Shown: positions 12,187 to 23,825 of the stretch, piece after piece
How positions within the stretch are numbered: position 1 is the stretch's first letter
Layout of the letters: each line of letters begins with the position of its first letter
Origin: Sambucus nigra
Lineage: Eukaryota > Streptophyta > Magnoliopsida > Dipsacales > Adoxaceae
DNA length: 64,000 nucleotides
Direction of reading: 5' to 3'
Assembly: GCA_949130495.1 (NCBI GenBank)
Contig: OX422223.1
Location: forward strand, 74,150,751 to 74,214,750
Notes under the pieces: model-generated
Databases searched by the model: none
Told to the model about the DNA's origin: nothing
What the model saw: the letters and a program-made list of their open reading frames with translations, nothing else
Position numbers and translations under genes: made by a program

Positions 12187-15012
12187 ATGGATCCTGGTTT
12201 TACCCATTCATTTGTGTCTTTGCATTTTGTTAATCGCTTTCCCAATATTCCTAAACCCTTGAATCATAACATTCATGTTTTAACTCCTTCTAGTGATTTA
12301 TTGACGGGTACATTAGTATATAGATCTTTCCCTATAGATGTCAGTAGTCATAAACTATCTGTCGATTTGATAGTTTTAGACATAAGAGATTTTGAAGTCA
12401 TTTTGGGCATGGATTGGTTAGCATTATATCATGATAATGTAGATTTCTTTGAGAAGAGAGTTACTTTCCAAATTCCTAACCAACCAAAATTCAATTTTGA
12501 AGGAATTAGCATCATATCTCCCATGTGTATTATCTCTGCAATGCAAGTCTATATTTTTCTTAAGAAAGGATGCCAAGGATTTCCTGCAAGTGATATTGAT
12601 TTGAAAATAAGAGGGACAAGTTTAGAAGAGATCCCTATAGCTAAACATTTTCCAGATGATTTACCCACTCTACCTCCTGGTAGAGAATTAGAGTTTACGA
12701 TTGACCTTATTCCTGGAGTTATACCAATCTGAAAATTACCTTATCGCATGGCACCTTTAGAATTCAGGTAATTAAAAGTTCATTTACAAGATATGTTAGA
12801 GAAGGGTTTTATTAGACCAAGTATATCCCCTTGGGGTGCTCCGGTGTTATTTGGTAAAAAGAAGGATGGGACGATGAGGTTATGCATAGATTATCGTGAA
12901 CTGAATAAGGTAACCACTAAGGATAAATACCCCCTACCTCGTATAGATGATTTTTTTGACCAACTACAAGGTGCGCAAGTATTTTCTAAGATTGACCTTA
13001 TGACAGGATATCACCAATTGAAGATTATGGAAGATGATATTTCGAAATTAGCTTTTCGTACTAGATATAGTCACTATGAATTTCTTATGATGCCATTTGG
13101 ACTTACTAATGCAACAGGTATTTTTATAGATATGATGAATAGAGTGTTTAATAAATATTTGGATCAATGTGTGGTTTTTTTCATTGATGACAACCTTATT
13201 TATTATAATAGTATTGAAGAACACGAGAAGCATTTAGAGATAGTATTACAATTCCTTCGGAAGGAGAAGCTATATGCGAAATTAAAGAAGTGTGAATTTT
13301 TGTTGCGTAGCGTTTCTTTTCGACGACATGTTATTTCCAAAGAGGGAGGGTCGGTTGACCCTCAAAAGATCAATGCTATACTAGATTGGCCTAGACCAAA
13401 TAATGAGACAAAGATTCATAGTTTCCTTGGATTAGTAGGTTATTATCGAAGATTTGTTGAAGGATTTTCTAGTATTGCCAAACCTCTATCTAGGTTAACA
13501 CAAAAGAAGGTGAAATATGAATGGTCTCAGGAAGTTGAGAATAGTTTTCACGAACTTAAGAATCGATTAGTAACTGCTCCAATTTTAATTATTCCATCAG
13601 GGACGGGAGGATTGGTGATTTTTAGTGATGCTTCAAAAAGTGGTTGGGGATGTGTGCTAATGCAAAATGGAAAAGAAGTAGCTTATGCCTCGAGACAATT
13701 AAAACTACATGAATAGAATTATCCAGCCCATGACTTAGAATTAGCTGTGTAATTTTTGCCCTAAAGATTAGGAGACATTATTTGTATGGTGAGACTTGTG
13801 AAATTTATACCGATCATAGGAGTTTAAAATATATATTTACTCAGAAAGAATTAAACATGAGACAAAGGAGGTGGCTAGAATTGATGAAGGATTATGGTTT
13901 TAATATTTATTATCACCCAAGGAAAGCTAATGTAGTGGTTGACGCATTAAGTAGGAAATCTAAAACAAACTTAGCACGTCTCATTACAAATCGGGAACCT
14001 TTGTTAAGGGATTTGAGAAGTATGGAAATAGATGTATGTATATATAGCAAAGGAGGAATATTCGCAAAGTTATAAGTACAACCCACATTGATGGAAAGGA
14101 TCAAAATTGCACAAGTAAATGACCCACAACTAAAAATATTACAGAAGGGGTTATTGAAGAAAAGAGAATTGAATTTATGATACGGGATGATACATTGAGG
14201 TTTAGAAATAGAGTGTGTGTTCCACGTGATGCCCAACTGAAGAGGCAAATTTTGGAGGAAACTCATTGCTAGAGATTTACGTTTCATCCTAGAAATACCA
14301 ATATGTGTAGAGATCTTCGATAAGTATTTTTGTGGAATAATATGAAAAGGGAGATAGCAAAATTTATATCTCAATGTTTGGTTTGTCAACAAGTAAAAGC
14401 TGAACATCAGAAACCATAAGAATTATTACAACCTCTACCTATCCTTGAGTGGATAAGGGAACATATTACCATGGATTTTGTGATAGGTTTACAATGGATT
14501 TCAAATGGTAATGATTCTATTTGGGTAATTATTGATAGGTTAACTAAATTTGCTCATTTTCTTACCATTAAGATTACCCATTCTTTAGAAAAGTTAGCCA
14601 AGTTGTATGTGCGGAAAATTATTAGGCTTCATGGAACCCCAAGTTTAATTGTTTCTGATCGTGACCCTAGATTCATTTCTCGATTTTGGAAAAGCCTACA
14701 AGAAACCATGGGAACAAAATTGAATTTTAGCACCGCTTTTAATCCTCAAATAGATGGACAATCTGAGAGGTCCATTCAAACCTTAGAGGATATGCTAAGG
14801 GCATGTGTATTTAATTTAAAAGGGAACTGGGATAATCATTTACCGTTAGTGGAATTTGGATATAATAATCAAGAAAGTATTCAAATGGATCTATATGAGT
14901 CACTCTATGTTAGGAGGTGTCGTTCTCCTGCATGTTGGGTAGAAGTCGGAGAAAGAAAAATTTTGGGACCAGAATTGATTCAGATCACAAGAGAGAAAGT
15001 GAAGTTGATACA
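12187..15012 (+). pseudogene. pol pseudogene of e2, 5' part up to the CACTA insertion
   Basis: The protease (12187-12732) reads DPGFTHSF, Ser-to-Phe compared with e1. RT and the start of RNase H form the longest open stretch of the array (12793-13716), and the catalytic FIDD pair is kept (FFIDDNL near 13180). The next stop (near 13714), a frameshift near 13750, and the stops near 14074, 14269 and 14417 match e1. The integrase core (14471-15009) keeps D/D/E (TMDFVIGL, VSDRDPRF, SER). The frame is cut at KVKLI by a transposon and resumes at 23161. Confidence 0.9.
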
Positions 15013-15027
15013 CACTACACCAAAACT
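15013..15027 (+). repeat. Left terminal inverted repeat of the CACTA element
   Basis: CACTACACCAAAACT. The first 12 bases match the right end exactly. Confidence 0.92.
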
Positions 15028-15034
15028 GGCGATT

Positions 15035-15520
15035 GGTCACGGTCAAAATCCCTGACCAAAACTGTGGGTCGCGGACTTCGGCCGTGACCATTTCTGGCGT
15101 GACCATTTTCGTGGGTCGCGGCCCAAGTCCGTGACCAAAAAATGGTCACGGCCAAGAGGGGTCACGGCAGATGGTCGCGGACTTTGGCCGTGACCCATGC
15201 CGTGACGGGTCGCGGCCCTAATCCGTGACCCATAACCGTGACAAATTGGTCGCGGTCAAAGTCCGTGACCCACTTCCGTGATTAAAAAAAATTGGTCGCG
15301 GCCCTTGTCCGTGACCCACAACCGTGACAAATTGGTCGCGGCCAAAGTCCGTGACCCATGTGCGTGACAAAAAAAAAATTAAAAAAATTGGTCGCGGCCC
15401 TAGTCCGCGACCCATTACCGTGACAAAAAAAAAATGGTCGCGGACTTTGACCGCGACCATTTTTAAGCGCGACAAAAAAAATAAAAATGGTCATGGACAA
15501 AGTCCATGACCATATTTATC
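15035..15520. repeat. Left subterminal repeats of the CACTA element
   Basis: At least 15 copies of a unit of the form GGTCGCGG..(6-8 nt)..CCGTGACC in both orientations. Each unit is a near palindrome of about 22-26 bp. This is the usual layout for transposase-binding subterminal regions in CACTA elements. Confidence 0.85.
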
Positions 15521-16129
15521 TATAATTTAAAAAAAATGTATTTTTTTTGTCCAATCCTAAAATTGGGGGTCCTGTGAGTGCACCGTCGGTTGCTACGAGG
15601 TGTTACAAATATTTATTATAGGCAAAACAATAAAAAAAAATCACAAATTGCGAATTGCGAATGTTGTTAATAAACAAATATATATACAAACTTAAAAATA
15701 TTACACGTCTTAATAATTCACAGACCAAAAAAAAATTGGGCATAATTTCCTCTATTTTCTTGACATTCCAAAACCTGTAAATGAAAAACCTGCTTATTAT
15801 AATGCCCGCATGGCTATAAAATTCAACAATCAAATTATAAAAGCCGCATGGCCATAAAACTAAACAATAAAAGCATGCACGGCTATAACACATAAAAAAC
15901 ATTATCCTGAATGTCCACAACATATAAATAATCATCATGTTGTAAACCATTGCCTCCTTCATTTGATCCACGTGCAAAAATCCTACAAACGATAGGATAC
16001 AAAAAACAAAAATATCAGTAACCAAGTAGTTTTACAAAAAATTTAATTAAGATGAAAAATTGCATATATGAGTTAAAATTATCAGTAACCAAGTAGAAAT
16101 ATGAAAATTAAGTCTAGAAATAAGCAAAT
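15521..16129. other. AT-rich internal spacer of the CACTA element
   Basis: No gene, tandem repeat or known element is visible. A minus-strand open stretch of 140 codons (15603-16025) has no recognisable domain, is Phe/Tyr/Ile-rich, and looks like chance in AT-rich DNA. Confidence 0.5.
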
Positions 16130-16735
16130 TACGGGGTCAGTTCCTACGAGTTACGTTGGTCCCGTGGGAGGTGTTGGTGCCACCCACGGGGCCGTTCGGG
16201 GGCTGTTTCGAGTTTTCACCCTCTAACGTCATGTTTTTAAGCCTAAGTGTAGAAATAAGCAAATTACCGTCGTACTCTCAAACCGGGAGACCAGCGGCTG
16301 CGGAGTCAGTTCCTACGAGTTACGTTGGTCCCGTGGGAGGTGTTGGTGCCACCCACGGGGCCGTTCGGGGGCTGTTTCGAGTTTTCACCCTCTAAAGTCA
16401 TGTTTTTAAGCCTAAGTCTAGAAAAAAGCAAATTACCGTCGTACTCTCAAACCGGGAGACCCGCGGCTGCGGGGTCAGTTCCTACGAGTTACGTTGGTCC
16501 CGTGGGAGGTGTTGATGCCACCCACGGGGCCGTTCGGGGGCTGTTTCGAGTTTTCACCCTCTAACGTCATGTTTTTAAGCCTAAGTGTAGAAATAAGCAA
16601 ATTACCATCGTACTCTCAAATCGGGAGACCCGCGGCTGCGGGGTCAGTTCCTACGAGTTACGTTGGTCCCGTGGGAGGTGTTGGTGCCACCCACGGGGCT
16701 GTTCGGGGGCTGTTTCGAGTTTTCACCCTCTAACC
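16130..16735 (+). repeat. Satellite-like array A: about 3.6 copies of an exact 169-bp unit
   Basis: TTCCTACGAG recurs at 16141, 16310, 16479 and 16648, always 169 bp apart, and the units differ at only a few positions. The unit is related to array B (18546-21100): both contain TTGGTCCCGTG, a GTTTTCACCCT block, CATGTTTTTA and an AAACCGGGAG junction. High identity points to recent amplification. The 79-codon open frames in each unit are repeats, not genes. Confidence 0.93.
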
Positions 16736-17570
16736 GGGACATGATGTTGTTGAGTGTCATAGATGTTGTCATAGATATTAAAAAGATGTTAAAATGATGA
16801 AAGACCCCATTTGGAAAGTTCCCTCCTGAGGGGTCCTTGGCATGAACCCTTACTGGGCATGTCATTTATTCATCCGAAAGTTGTTGTACGGGAAATTTCA
16901 ATGTGATGTTTTACCTATATAATGTTCGATGTGGTATTTGAGGAAAATGTTAATTGCAAAAGTAACCATGTAAAGTCCACTTGGAATTACAGCATGGTTA
17001 GTACTATAATTAAAAGAGCGAAGTTATGGAGTTCCTACTTTTGAAAACTGGCAAAAATTTCATTTATAAAAAATTTATGGACCATACTGTAACTATCTTC
17101 TATTCAGCTATTACTTTGATGAATTCTCTGCCCAAACTGAGATACCGTGTCATTTTGATAGTTTATGACACATGGAAAACAGTTTGCAGTTCCACATTTT
17201 GGTCGAAATAAATAACTCCTCCGACACATCGATAGCAAATTTATAGGGTGGCTAAATCTACGAATGAAATACCGTTGATATATGAGAATAAAAATATGGC
17301 ACCTGGTGTATACACGAGCACCACTAAGTGTAAGACGTTTGGGATAACAGTGGGTGGTTATTGTCGGGCCAGTTTTTCCTATTTGTCTTTCACTAATTGC
17401 TGCAGATTATATCATGTAGACATGATATATGGTGCACCATATATTCTCTCCTCAAATATAGAATTTTACATGGCAATTTGCTGCCAGCTTCAAATTTAGC
17501 ATTATACAAGCTGCAATGTGAATGCTCTTAATACAGAACCAAAGAAATTTTAAAACTTTGATTAAGTTCA
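16736..17570. other. Internal CACTA sequence between array A and the kinase fragment
   Basis: No repeat or recognisable gene. Short open frames at 17026-17211 and 17248-17499 show no domain I know. Confidence 0.45.
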
Positions 17571-17578
17571 AAACATTC

Positions 17579-17722
17579 CCATGTCGAAAGCTTGGTTCCC
17601 TCCTCAATAAATGCTTCATCTGTCAGCTTTTTCCCGGTTAGAAGCTCTAACAGAACAACACAAAAGCTGTAAACATATCCTTTTGCTGTTGCTCTTCCCG
17701 TGTCAAAATATTCTGGAGAAAG
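17579..17722 (-). pseudogene. Captured receptor-like kinase fragment (subdomains VIII-X)
   Basis: On the minus strand about 45 residues match the C-terminal lobe of plant LRR receptor-like kinases: SPEYFDTGRATAKG (the APE region), then YSFCVVLLELLTGK, then EAFIEEGTKLSTW. The invariant Asp after KG is Tyr (KGYVYSF), and the usual SFG is SFC, so even this piece is mutated. The match stops on both sides and there is no start, ATP site or catalytic loop. It lies inside a CACTA element, a group known to pick up gene pieces, so capture is the likely origin. The exact donor family is not determined. Confidence 0.8.
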
Positions 17723-17873
17723 GGGATTATAAATTTTAGAATTATGTTTTGAACTAAAACTAAGAAAAATGTAATAGCAGTTTTCCAACATCCTATAATC
17801 GGTAATTTCCATTTTAGCATGATACACCGCTTAGTAATATCCATCCTTCCCGTCTCCATATTTATTGCCATAT

Positions 17874-18165
17874 ATATGCAACTGCTGCATATATATGCAG
17901 TGCATATATATGCAGTGCATATATATGCAGTGCATATATATGCAGCAGTTGCATATATATGCAGCAGTTGCATATATATGCCTGCATATATATGCAACAC
18001 TGCCCCGTCCCGCCCCCTGCCCCGTCCCCTCCCCCCTTTCCCACTCACACATGCACACCTGCATATATATGCAGCAGTTGCATATATATGCAGATGCAAC
18101 TGCATATATATGCAACACTACCCCGCCCCGCCCCCTGCCCCGTCCCCCCCCCCCTTTCCCACTCA
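17874..18165. repeat. Cluster of TGCATATATATGCA palindromes with G/C-runs
   Basis: About eleven copies of the 14-bp perfect palindrome TGCATATATATGCA, or close variants, are separated by GCAGTTGC-type linkers. The block alternates with two stretches of C-runs on the plus strand (18000-18045 and 18119-18160; G-runs on the minus strand). The second half repeats the order of the first. Confidence 0.9.
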
Positions 18166-18545
18166 CACACGCACACACGCGCACACAAACACACACACAA
18201 ACATGTATACACTGGCATATCTGGATTCACCCTAGATCAGGTATACTCTCTATTTTATTTTGGATTTTATCACCAATATGCACACACTCACACGCGCACA
18301 CAAACACACGCACGCACACACGCACACTCTCACTACATATATGCATACATGCCGCGTCCCTTCCCCGCTCACACACACACACACACACGCACACACACAC
18401 ACGCGCGCCCCCTGCCCGTCCCCTCCCCCTTCCCCACTCGCACATGCGCACACACACAAACATGCACACACGCACACACGCGCCCCTGCCCATCCCCTCC
18501 CCCCTTTCCCACTCACACGCGCACACACACAAACATGCACACACA
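18166..18545. repeat. CA/CG-rich microsatellite block
   Basis: Long runs of (CA)n and CACACGCG, broken by two further C-run segments near 18408-18440 and 18483-18515. Overlapping open frames rich in His/Thr/Pro or Cys/Val are repeat artefacts. Confidence 0.9.
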
Positions 18546-21100
18546 CAAGCCGGGAGCGCCGTGACTACACGGTCGGTTCCTACGACTTACATTGGTACCA
18601 TGCGAGATGTTCGTGACTCTCGCGGGACCGTTTTGTGGGTGTTTTACGTTTTCACCCTTCGATGGCATCTTTTTTATTCTCAAGTCTAACTTTTTTATTC
18701 TCAAGCCCCGTTACTACGCGGTCGGTTCCTACGAGTCACATTGGTCCCGTGCGAGGTGTTCGTGACTCTTACGGCACCGTTTTGTGCTTGTTGTACGTTT
18801 TCACCCTTCGATGGCATGTTTTTATGCTCAAGTCTATTTTTTTGTAAATTTACGTCGTACACTCTAACCGAGAGCCCCGTGACTACGCGGTCGGTTTTTA
18901 TGAGTTACATTAGTCCCGTGCGAGGTGTTCGTGACTCTTACCGCACCGTTTTATGGCTATTTTACGTTTTCACCCTTCGATGGCATGTTTTTATGCTTAA
19001 GTCTAGTTTTTTGCAAATTTACGTCGTACACTCAAATCGCGAGTCCCGTGACTACGCGATCTGTTCCTATGATTCGCATTGGTCCCGTGCGAGGTGTTCG
19101 TGACTCTTACGGGACCGTTTGGTGTTTGTTTTAGGTTTTCATCCTTCGAGGGCATGTTTTTATGCTTAAGTCTAACTTTTTGCAAATTTACGTCGTACAC
19201 TTAAACCGGGAGCCCCGTGACTACACGGTCTGTTCCTACGATTTACATTGATCCCGTGCGAGGTGTTCGTGACTCTTACGGGACCGTTTTGTGACTGTTT
19301 TACATTTTTACCATTCGATGGCATGTTTTTATGCTTAAGTCTAATTTTTTACAAATTTACGTCGCACACTCAAACCGGAAGCGCCGTGACTACACGGTCA
19401 CTTTCTACGATTCACATTGGTCCCGTGCGAGGTGTTCGTGACTCTTACGAGTACGTTTTGTGGTTGTTTTACATTTTCACCCTTCGATGGCATGTTTTTA
19501 TGCTTAAGTCTAATTTTTTACAAATTTACGTCTTACACTCCAACCGGGAGCGCCGTGACTACGCGGTCGGTTCGTACTAGTTACATTGGTCCCGTGCGAG
19601 GTGTTCGTGACTCTTATGGGACCGTTTAAAGGTTGTTTTACGTTTTCACCCTTCGATGGCATGCAAGTCTAATTTTTTGTAAATTTACGTCGTACACTCA
19701 AACCGGAAATCCCGTGACTACATCGTCGATTCCTACAAGTCACATTGGTCCCGTACGAGGTGTTCGTGACTCTTACCCGACCGTTTAATGTCTATTTTAG
19801 ATTTTCACCCTTCGATGGCATGTTTTTATGCTCAAGTCTAATTTTTTGCAAATTTGCATCGTACACTCAACTCGGAAGCCCCGTTACTATGCGGTCGGTT
19901 CCTATGAGTCACATTGGTCCCGTGCGAGGTGTTCGTGACTCTTACGGGACCGTTTTGTGCTTGTTGTACGTTTTCACCATTTGATGGCATTTTTTATGCT
20001 CAAGTTTAATTTTTTTGCAAATTTACGTTGTACACTCTAACCGGGAGCCCCGTGACTACGCGGTCGGTTCCTATAAGTTACATTAGTCCTATGCGAGGTG
20101 TTCGCGACTCTTATCGGATCGTTTTATGGTTGTTTTATGTTTTCACCCTTCGATGGCATGTTTTTATGCTTAAGTCTAACTTTATGCAAATTTATGTCGT
20201 ACACTCCAGCCGGGAGCCCCGCGACTACGCGGTCGGTCCTACGCGTTACATTGGTCCCGTGCGTGGTGTTCGTGACTCTTACGAGACCGTTTTAAGGATG
20301 TTTTACATTTTCACAATTCGATGGCATGTTTTTTATGCTTAAGTCTAATTTTTTACAAATTTACATCGTACACTCAAACCGGGAGCCCCGTGACTACGCG
20401 ATCGTTTCCTACGAGTCACATTGGTCCCGTGCGAGGGGTTCGTGACTCTTACGGGACCGTTTAAAGGCTGTTTTACGTTTTCACCCTTTGATGGCATGTT
20501 TTTATGCTTAAGTCTATTTTTTATCAAATTTTCATCATACACTCAAACCGGGAGCCCCGTGACTACGCGGTTGATTCCTACGAGTCACATTGGTCCCGTG
20601 CGAGGTGTTCGTGACTCTTACGGGACCGTTTTGTGTTTGTTTTACATTTTCACCCTTTGATGGCATGTTTTTATGCTTTAAGTCTATTTTTTTTTCAAAT
20701 TTACGTCGTACAGTCCAACCGGGAGCCTCGCGACTATGCGGTCGATTCCTATGAGTTACATTGGTCCCGTGCGAGGTGTTTGTGACTCTTACCGGACCGT
20801 TTTAAGGCTGTTTTACATTTTCACCCTTCGATGGCATGTTTTTATGCTTAAGTTTATTTTTTTACAAATTTACGTCGTACACTCACCCGGGAGCCCCGTG
20901 ACTACGCAGTCGGTTCCTACGAGTCACATTGGTCCCGTGCGAGGTGTTCGTGCCGCTCACAGGACCGTACGAGGACTGTTTCATATTTTCACCTATCACA
21001 GGGCCGCTTGTGGGATGTTTTGGTTTTCTCCCCTCTAACGCCATGTTTTTAAGCTTATATCTAGACATTAGCAAATTATCGTCGTATTCTGAAACCGGGA
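18546..21100 (+). repeat. Satellite-like array B: about 15 diverged copies of a 169-bp unit
   Basis: The landmark CCGTGACTACGCGGTC (with variants) recurs about every 169 bp, for example near 18876, 19045 and 19214, through to about 20895. Units contain GTCACATTGGTCCCGTG, GTTCGTGACTCTTACGG, TTTTCACCCTTCGATGGCATG and TTTACGTCGTACACTC. Copies differ by roughly 10-20 percent by eye, with small indels (for instance near 19660). The last unit switches to array A-like sequence (GTGCCGCTCAC, TCTAACGCCATG), tying the two arrays together. Confidence 0.93.
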
Positions 21101-22547
21101 GTCTAAAATATTTTCAACATATTATCCAACAATCAAACCAATAATTATCCCGTACTCCTTCTAATTATCACATATTCCTTTAAACATACTATCCAACAAC
21201 AAGCCAACAACCAATAATTATCCCGTACTCCTTCTATCATCTAAAAGATTTAATAAATAATGCATATCAATTATATAACTACTTTAGTTAAAGTAAAGAG
21301 TACCTGGTGTGTAATGAAGAACTGGTATGTAATGAAGAAGTGGTATCTAATTGGTTAGGTCTGCAATACGTAAACAATGTAGTTATGATTATTACGCCGC
21401 CATTTGAAGGTTTTAAAATACATATTCAATCAAGTTGATCACAAAAAATTTCAAACTAAAACAGAACTGTATAAAATCAACATAACTATAGCATACATGT
21501 CAAGTTAAAATATGAATGAACGGAATTAAGTTGTATTGTTCCATGTCAAGTTGTAGCCTCATAATATCTTGACATAAACGTAAAAAATTGCACATTAATC
21601 GCAAGATATATGATATACTTTTTCATAGGTAAATCAAGAACACACTCAACAAATTTAATAACATGTACATTTATCGACACTAGTATAAATTCAATAAATA
21701 CAACATAGTATCCAACAACCAAGCCAACAATATCTCACTATAGTAATGTGCACACGTGTTTGCGACTCTTATGTCAAAAAAATTTCATTTAATTATATTT
21801 TGTCAAAAATAAACAAGACAAGCATATTTTGTCAAAAAAATACACACACATACAATCTAGGGTTTATTGACATAATCTATACATACACACACATACAATC
21901 TAGGGTTTACTTAAACCCTAACTTTTTTTGACATAAATCTATGCATACATATAACCAACAATAAGGCGGTTGTAATTTTTTTTACTTATTATATAAACAT
22001 TTAATTATATTTTGTCAAAAAAATATAATGTCTAGAGTTTTGAATAATATTTTGTCAAAAAAAATACACATATACAATCTAGGGTTCATTGACATAATCT
22101 ATACATACACACATACATACACACACATAATGTCTAGAGTTTTGAATACTATTTTGTAAAAAAAATACACACACATACAATCTAGGGTTTATTGTCGTAA
22201 TCTATACACACACACATACAATCTAGGGTTTATTTTCGTAATCTATACACACACACATATACACACAAATAGCTGCCAAAAATCATAACAAATCGAAATT
22301 CACACACACACATACACCCACATATACATACACACACACACATACACTCGCATACACACATAGCTGCCACAAATCAAAACAAATCAAAATGCACACACAT
22401 TTACACACATACCTTTCACGATTGTCAGATGAAATCAACAAAAACCCAAATAGACGAAATCCCAAATCGCCCAAATCGTCCAAACTTAACCGCGAATGGA
22501 AGAAATTTGAGTAGCGTTGTAAGTAAATCATCTTTAAATATGTTGAC
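21101..22547. other. AT-rich CACTA interior with dispersed AATCTAGGGTTTA repeats
   Basis: No gene is visible. From 21840 to 22260 a unit containing ACACATACAATCTAGGG recurs five times (near 21850, 21890, 22070, 22170, 22210), mixed with CA-rich microsatellite. One copy continues into TTAAACCCTAAC (21910-21922), which contains the plant telo-box core AAACCCTAA. (CA)n stretches follow to about 22410. Confidence 0.6.
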
Positions 22548-23142
22548 CTGGTCACGGCCTACAGCCATGACCCAACCTCCGCGACCAATTAGTTATCCCC
22601 TGACCACTGGTCACGGCCCTAGGCCGTGACCCACCATGCTCAACCAATAGACCACCATGAGCGACCAAACCCCCTTCGAATGAGGTATGGTCACGGTCCC
22701 AAGCCGTGACTCACTTCAGAAATTGGTTTCGGCCTCCAGCCCTGACCACCATGCGCGACTAACATCCCTTCAAATGAGGTATGGTCACGGCCCCAAGCCG
22801 TGACCCACTTCAAAATTTGGTTTCGGCCCCTAGCCGTGATCCCATTTGCGCGACCAATTTTTTTTTTCCGAGGTGGTCGCAGTCCAAGTCCGTGACCCAT
22901 CCGCGACCAAGTTGGAGGGAATTTTGGCGGGGTTTTGGCGCCAACATGGTCATACCTTGGGTCACGGCCAATGTCCGTGACCCACAGTGGTCAGGGACTT
23001 GAGCCGTGACCACTTCCAAAGCATTAATGACTCAGTGTAAAAATTAAAATGGTCACGCCAAAAATTGAGTTGGTCACGGCCCAAGTCCGCGACGAGCTGG
23101 TCGCGGACTTGGGCCGTGACCAACTGGGCGTGACCATTCGCA
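22548..23142. repeat. Right subterminal repeats of the CACTA element
   Basis: Some 15 copies of GGTCACGGCC..CCGTGACC units, the same motif as at the left end, becoming denser towards the right terminus. Confidence 0.85.
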
Positions 23143-23157
23143 GGATTTGGTGTAGTG
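23143..23157 (-). repeat. Right terminal inverted repeat of the CACTA element
   Basis: Read on the minus strand: CACTACACCAAATCC. The ACA target copy follows at 23158-23160. Confidence 0.92.
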
Positions 23158-23160
23158 ACA

Positions 23161-23612
23161 AGACCGACTTCGAATCACTCAAAGCCATAAAGAGAGTTAT
23201 TTTGACAATTGACACCGAATGTTAGAATTCCAAATAGGAGATTATGTGTTCTTGCGAGCATCGACTTCAAAGGGAGTAGTACGATTCGGGAAGAAAGGAA
23301 AGTTGAGACCAAGATACCTAGGACCTTTTGAAATCTGAACTCTCTAGTGTACATAATGTGTTTCACATATCAATGATAAAGAAATATGTCCCAGATCCAA
23401 CACATATCTTAAGTCATGATCCTCTTCAAGTTAGAAAAGATTTATCATACATTGAGCATCCGATAGAAATTTTGAACCATATAGATCAAATATTACGAGC
23501 CATTGTAATTCCACTAGTCAAAGTATTATGGCGTAATCATTCAGTTGAAGAAGCAACATGGGAGCGGGAAGATGAAATAAAGGAGAGATGTCCATACTTG
23601 TTTGTAAATTAA
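23161..23612 (+). pseudogene. pol pseudogene of e2, 3' part (integrase C-terminus)
   Basis: This continues the integrase of e2 after the CACTA element: DRLRITQS-type segment, then the SKGVVRF region, then NVFHISMIKKYVPDP and LWRNHSVEEATWERED. About 46 bp present in e1 (8264-8312) are missing at 23336, shifting the frame. The C-terminal block is the chromodomain-like tail of this retroelement group. Confidence 0.88.
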
Positions 23613-23644
23613 TATGAGTCAAGTTTGGGGACCAAACTTTTTAT

Positions 23645-23657
23645 AAGAAGGGTAGGA
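23645..23657 (+). promoter_or_regulatory. Polypurine tract before LTR3
   Basis: AAGAAGGGTAGGA, one base different from the e1 tract, directly before TGTAATG. Confidence 0.8.
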
Positions 23658-23825
23658 TGTAATGACCCCACTTTTATATGCTCAAATATATAGTTTGTAT
23701 TTACACTCATGTGTTACTTATTATCTTATAAATGTTGTATCATTAAATATGTGGTATTATTGGCTATCAATATAACAAACCCCATTTTTTAAATACGAAG
23801 AATCAACTGTAAATTCGATCAAATC

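Larger units (their letters stand above)
15013..23157. mobile_element. Non-autonomous CACTA (En/Spm-type) transposon, 8145 bp
   Basis: The ends are CACTACACCAAAAC on the left and, read inwards on the other strand, CACTACACCAAATC on the right. ACA is duplicated at 15010-15012 and 23158-23160, the 3-bp target expected for this superfamily. Removing the element restores the integrase reading seen in e1. Inside both ends lie clusters of short direct and inverted subterminal repeats (GGTCRCGG / CCGTGACC). I found no TNPD-type transposase or TNPA-like gene, so it would depend on a partner. The interior is unusual: two 169-bp tandem arrays, a palindrome/G-rich/CA-rich block and a captured kinase fragment. 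Confidence 0.93.

Noticed and set aside
15603..16025. 140-codon minus-strand frame as a CACTA gene
   Set aside because: No transposase motif, hydrophobic AT-driven composition, no promoter visible.
16156..16733. Three overlapping 79-codon frames as small genes
   Set aside because: They are the same frame read through successive 169-bp repeats; no start context or domain.
17819..18689. Long His/Thr/Pro-rich or Cys/Val-rich frames (up to 274 codons) as proteins
   Set aside because: They arise from CA, TGCATATA and C-run microsatellites on both strands, with low-complexity composition.
18546..21100. CRISPR array
   Set aside because: The whole 169-bp unit is repeated without unique spacers, and the DNA is from a plant.
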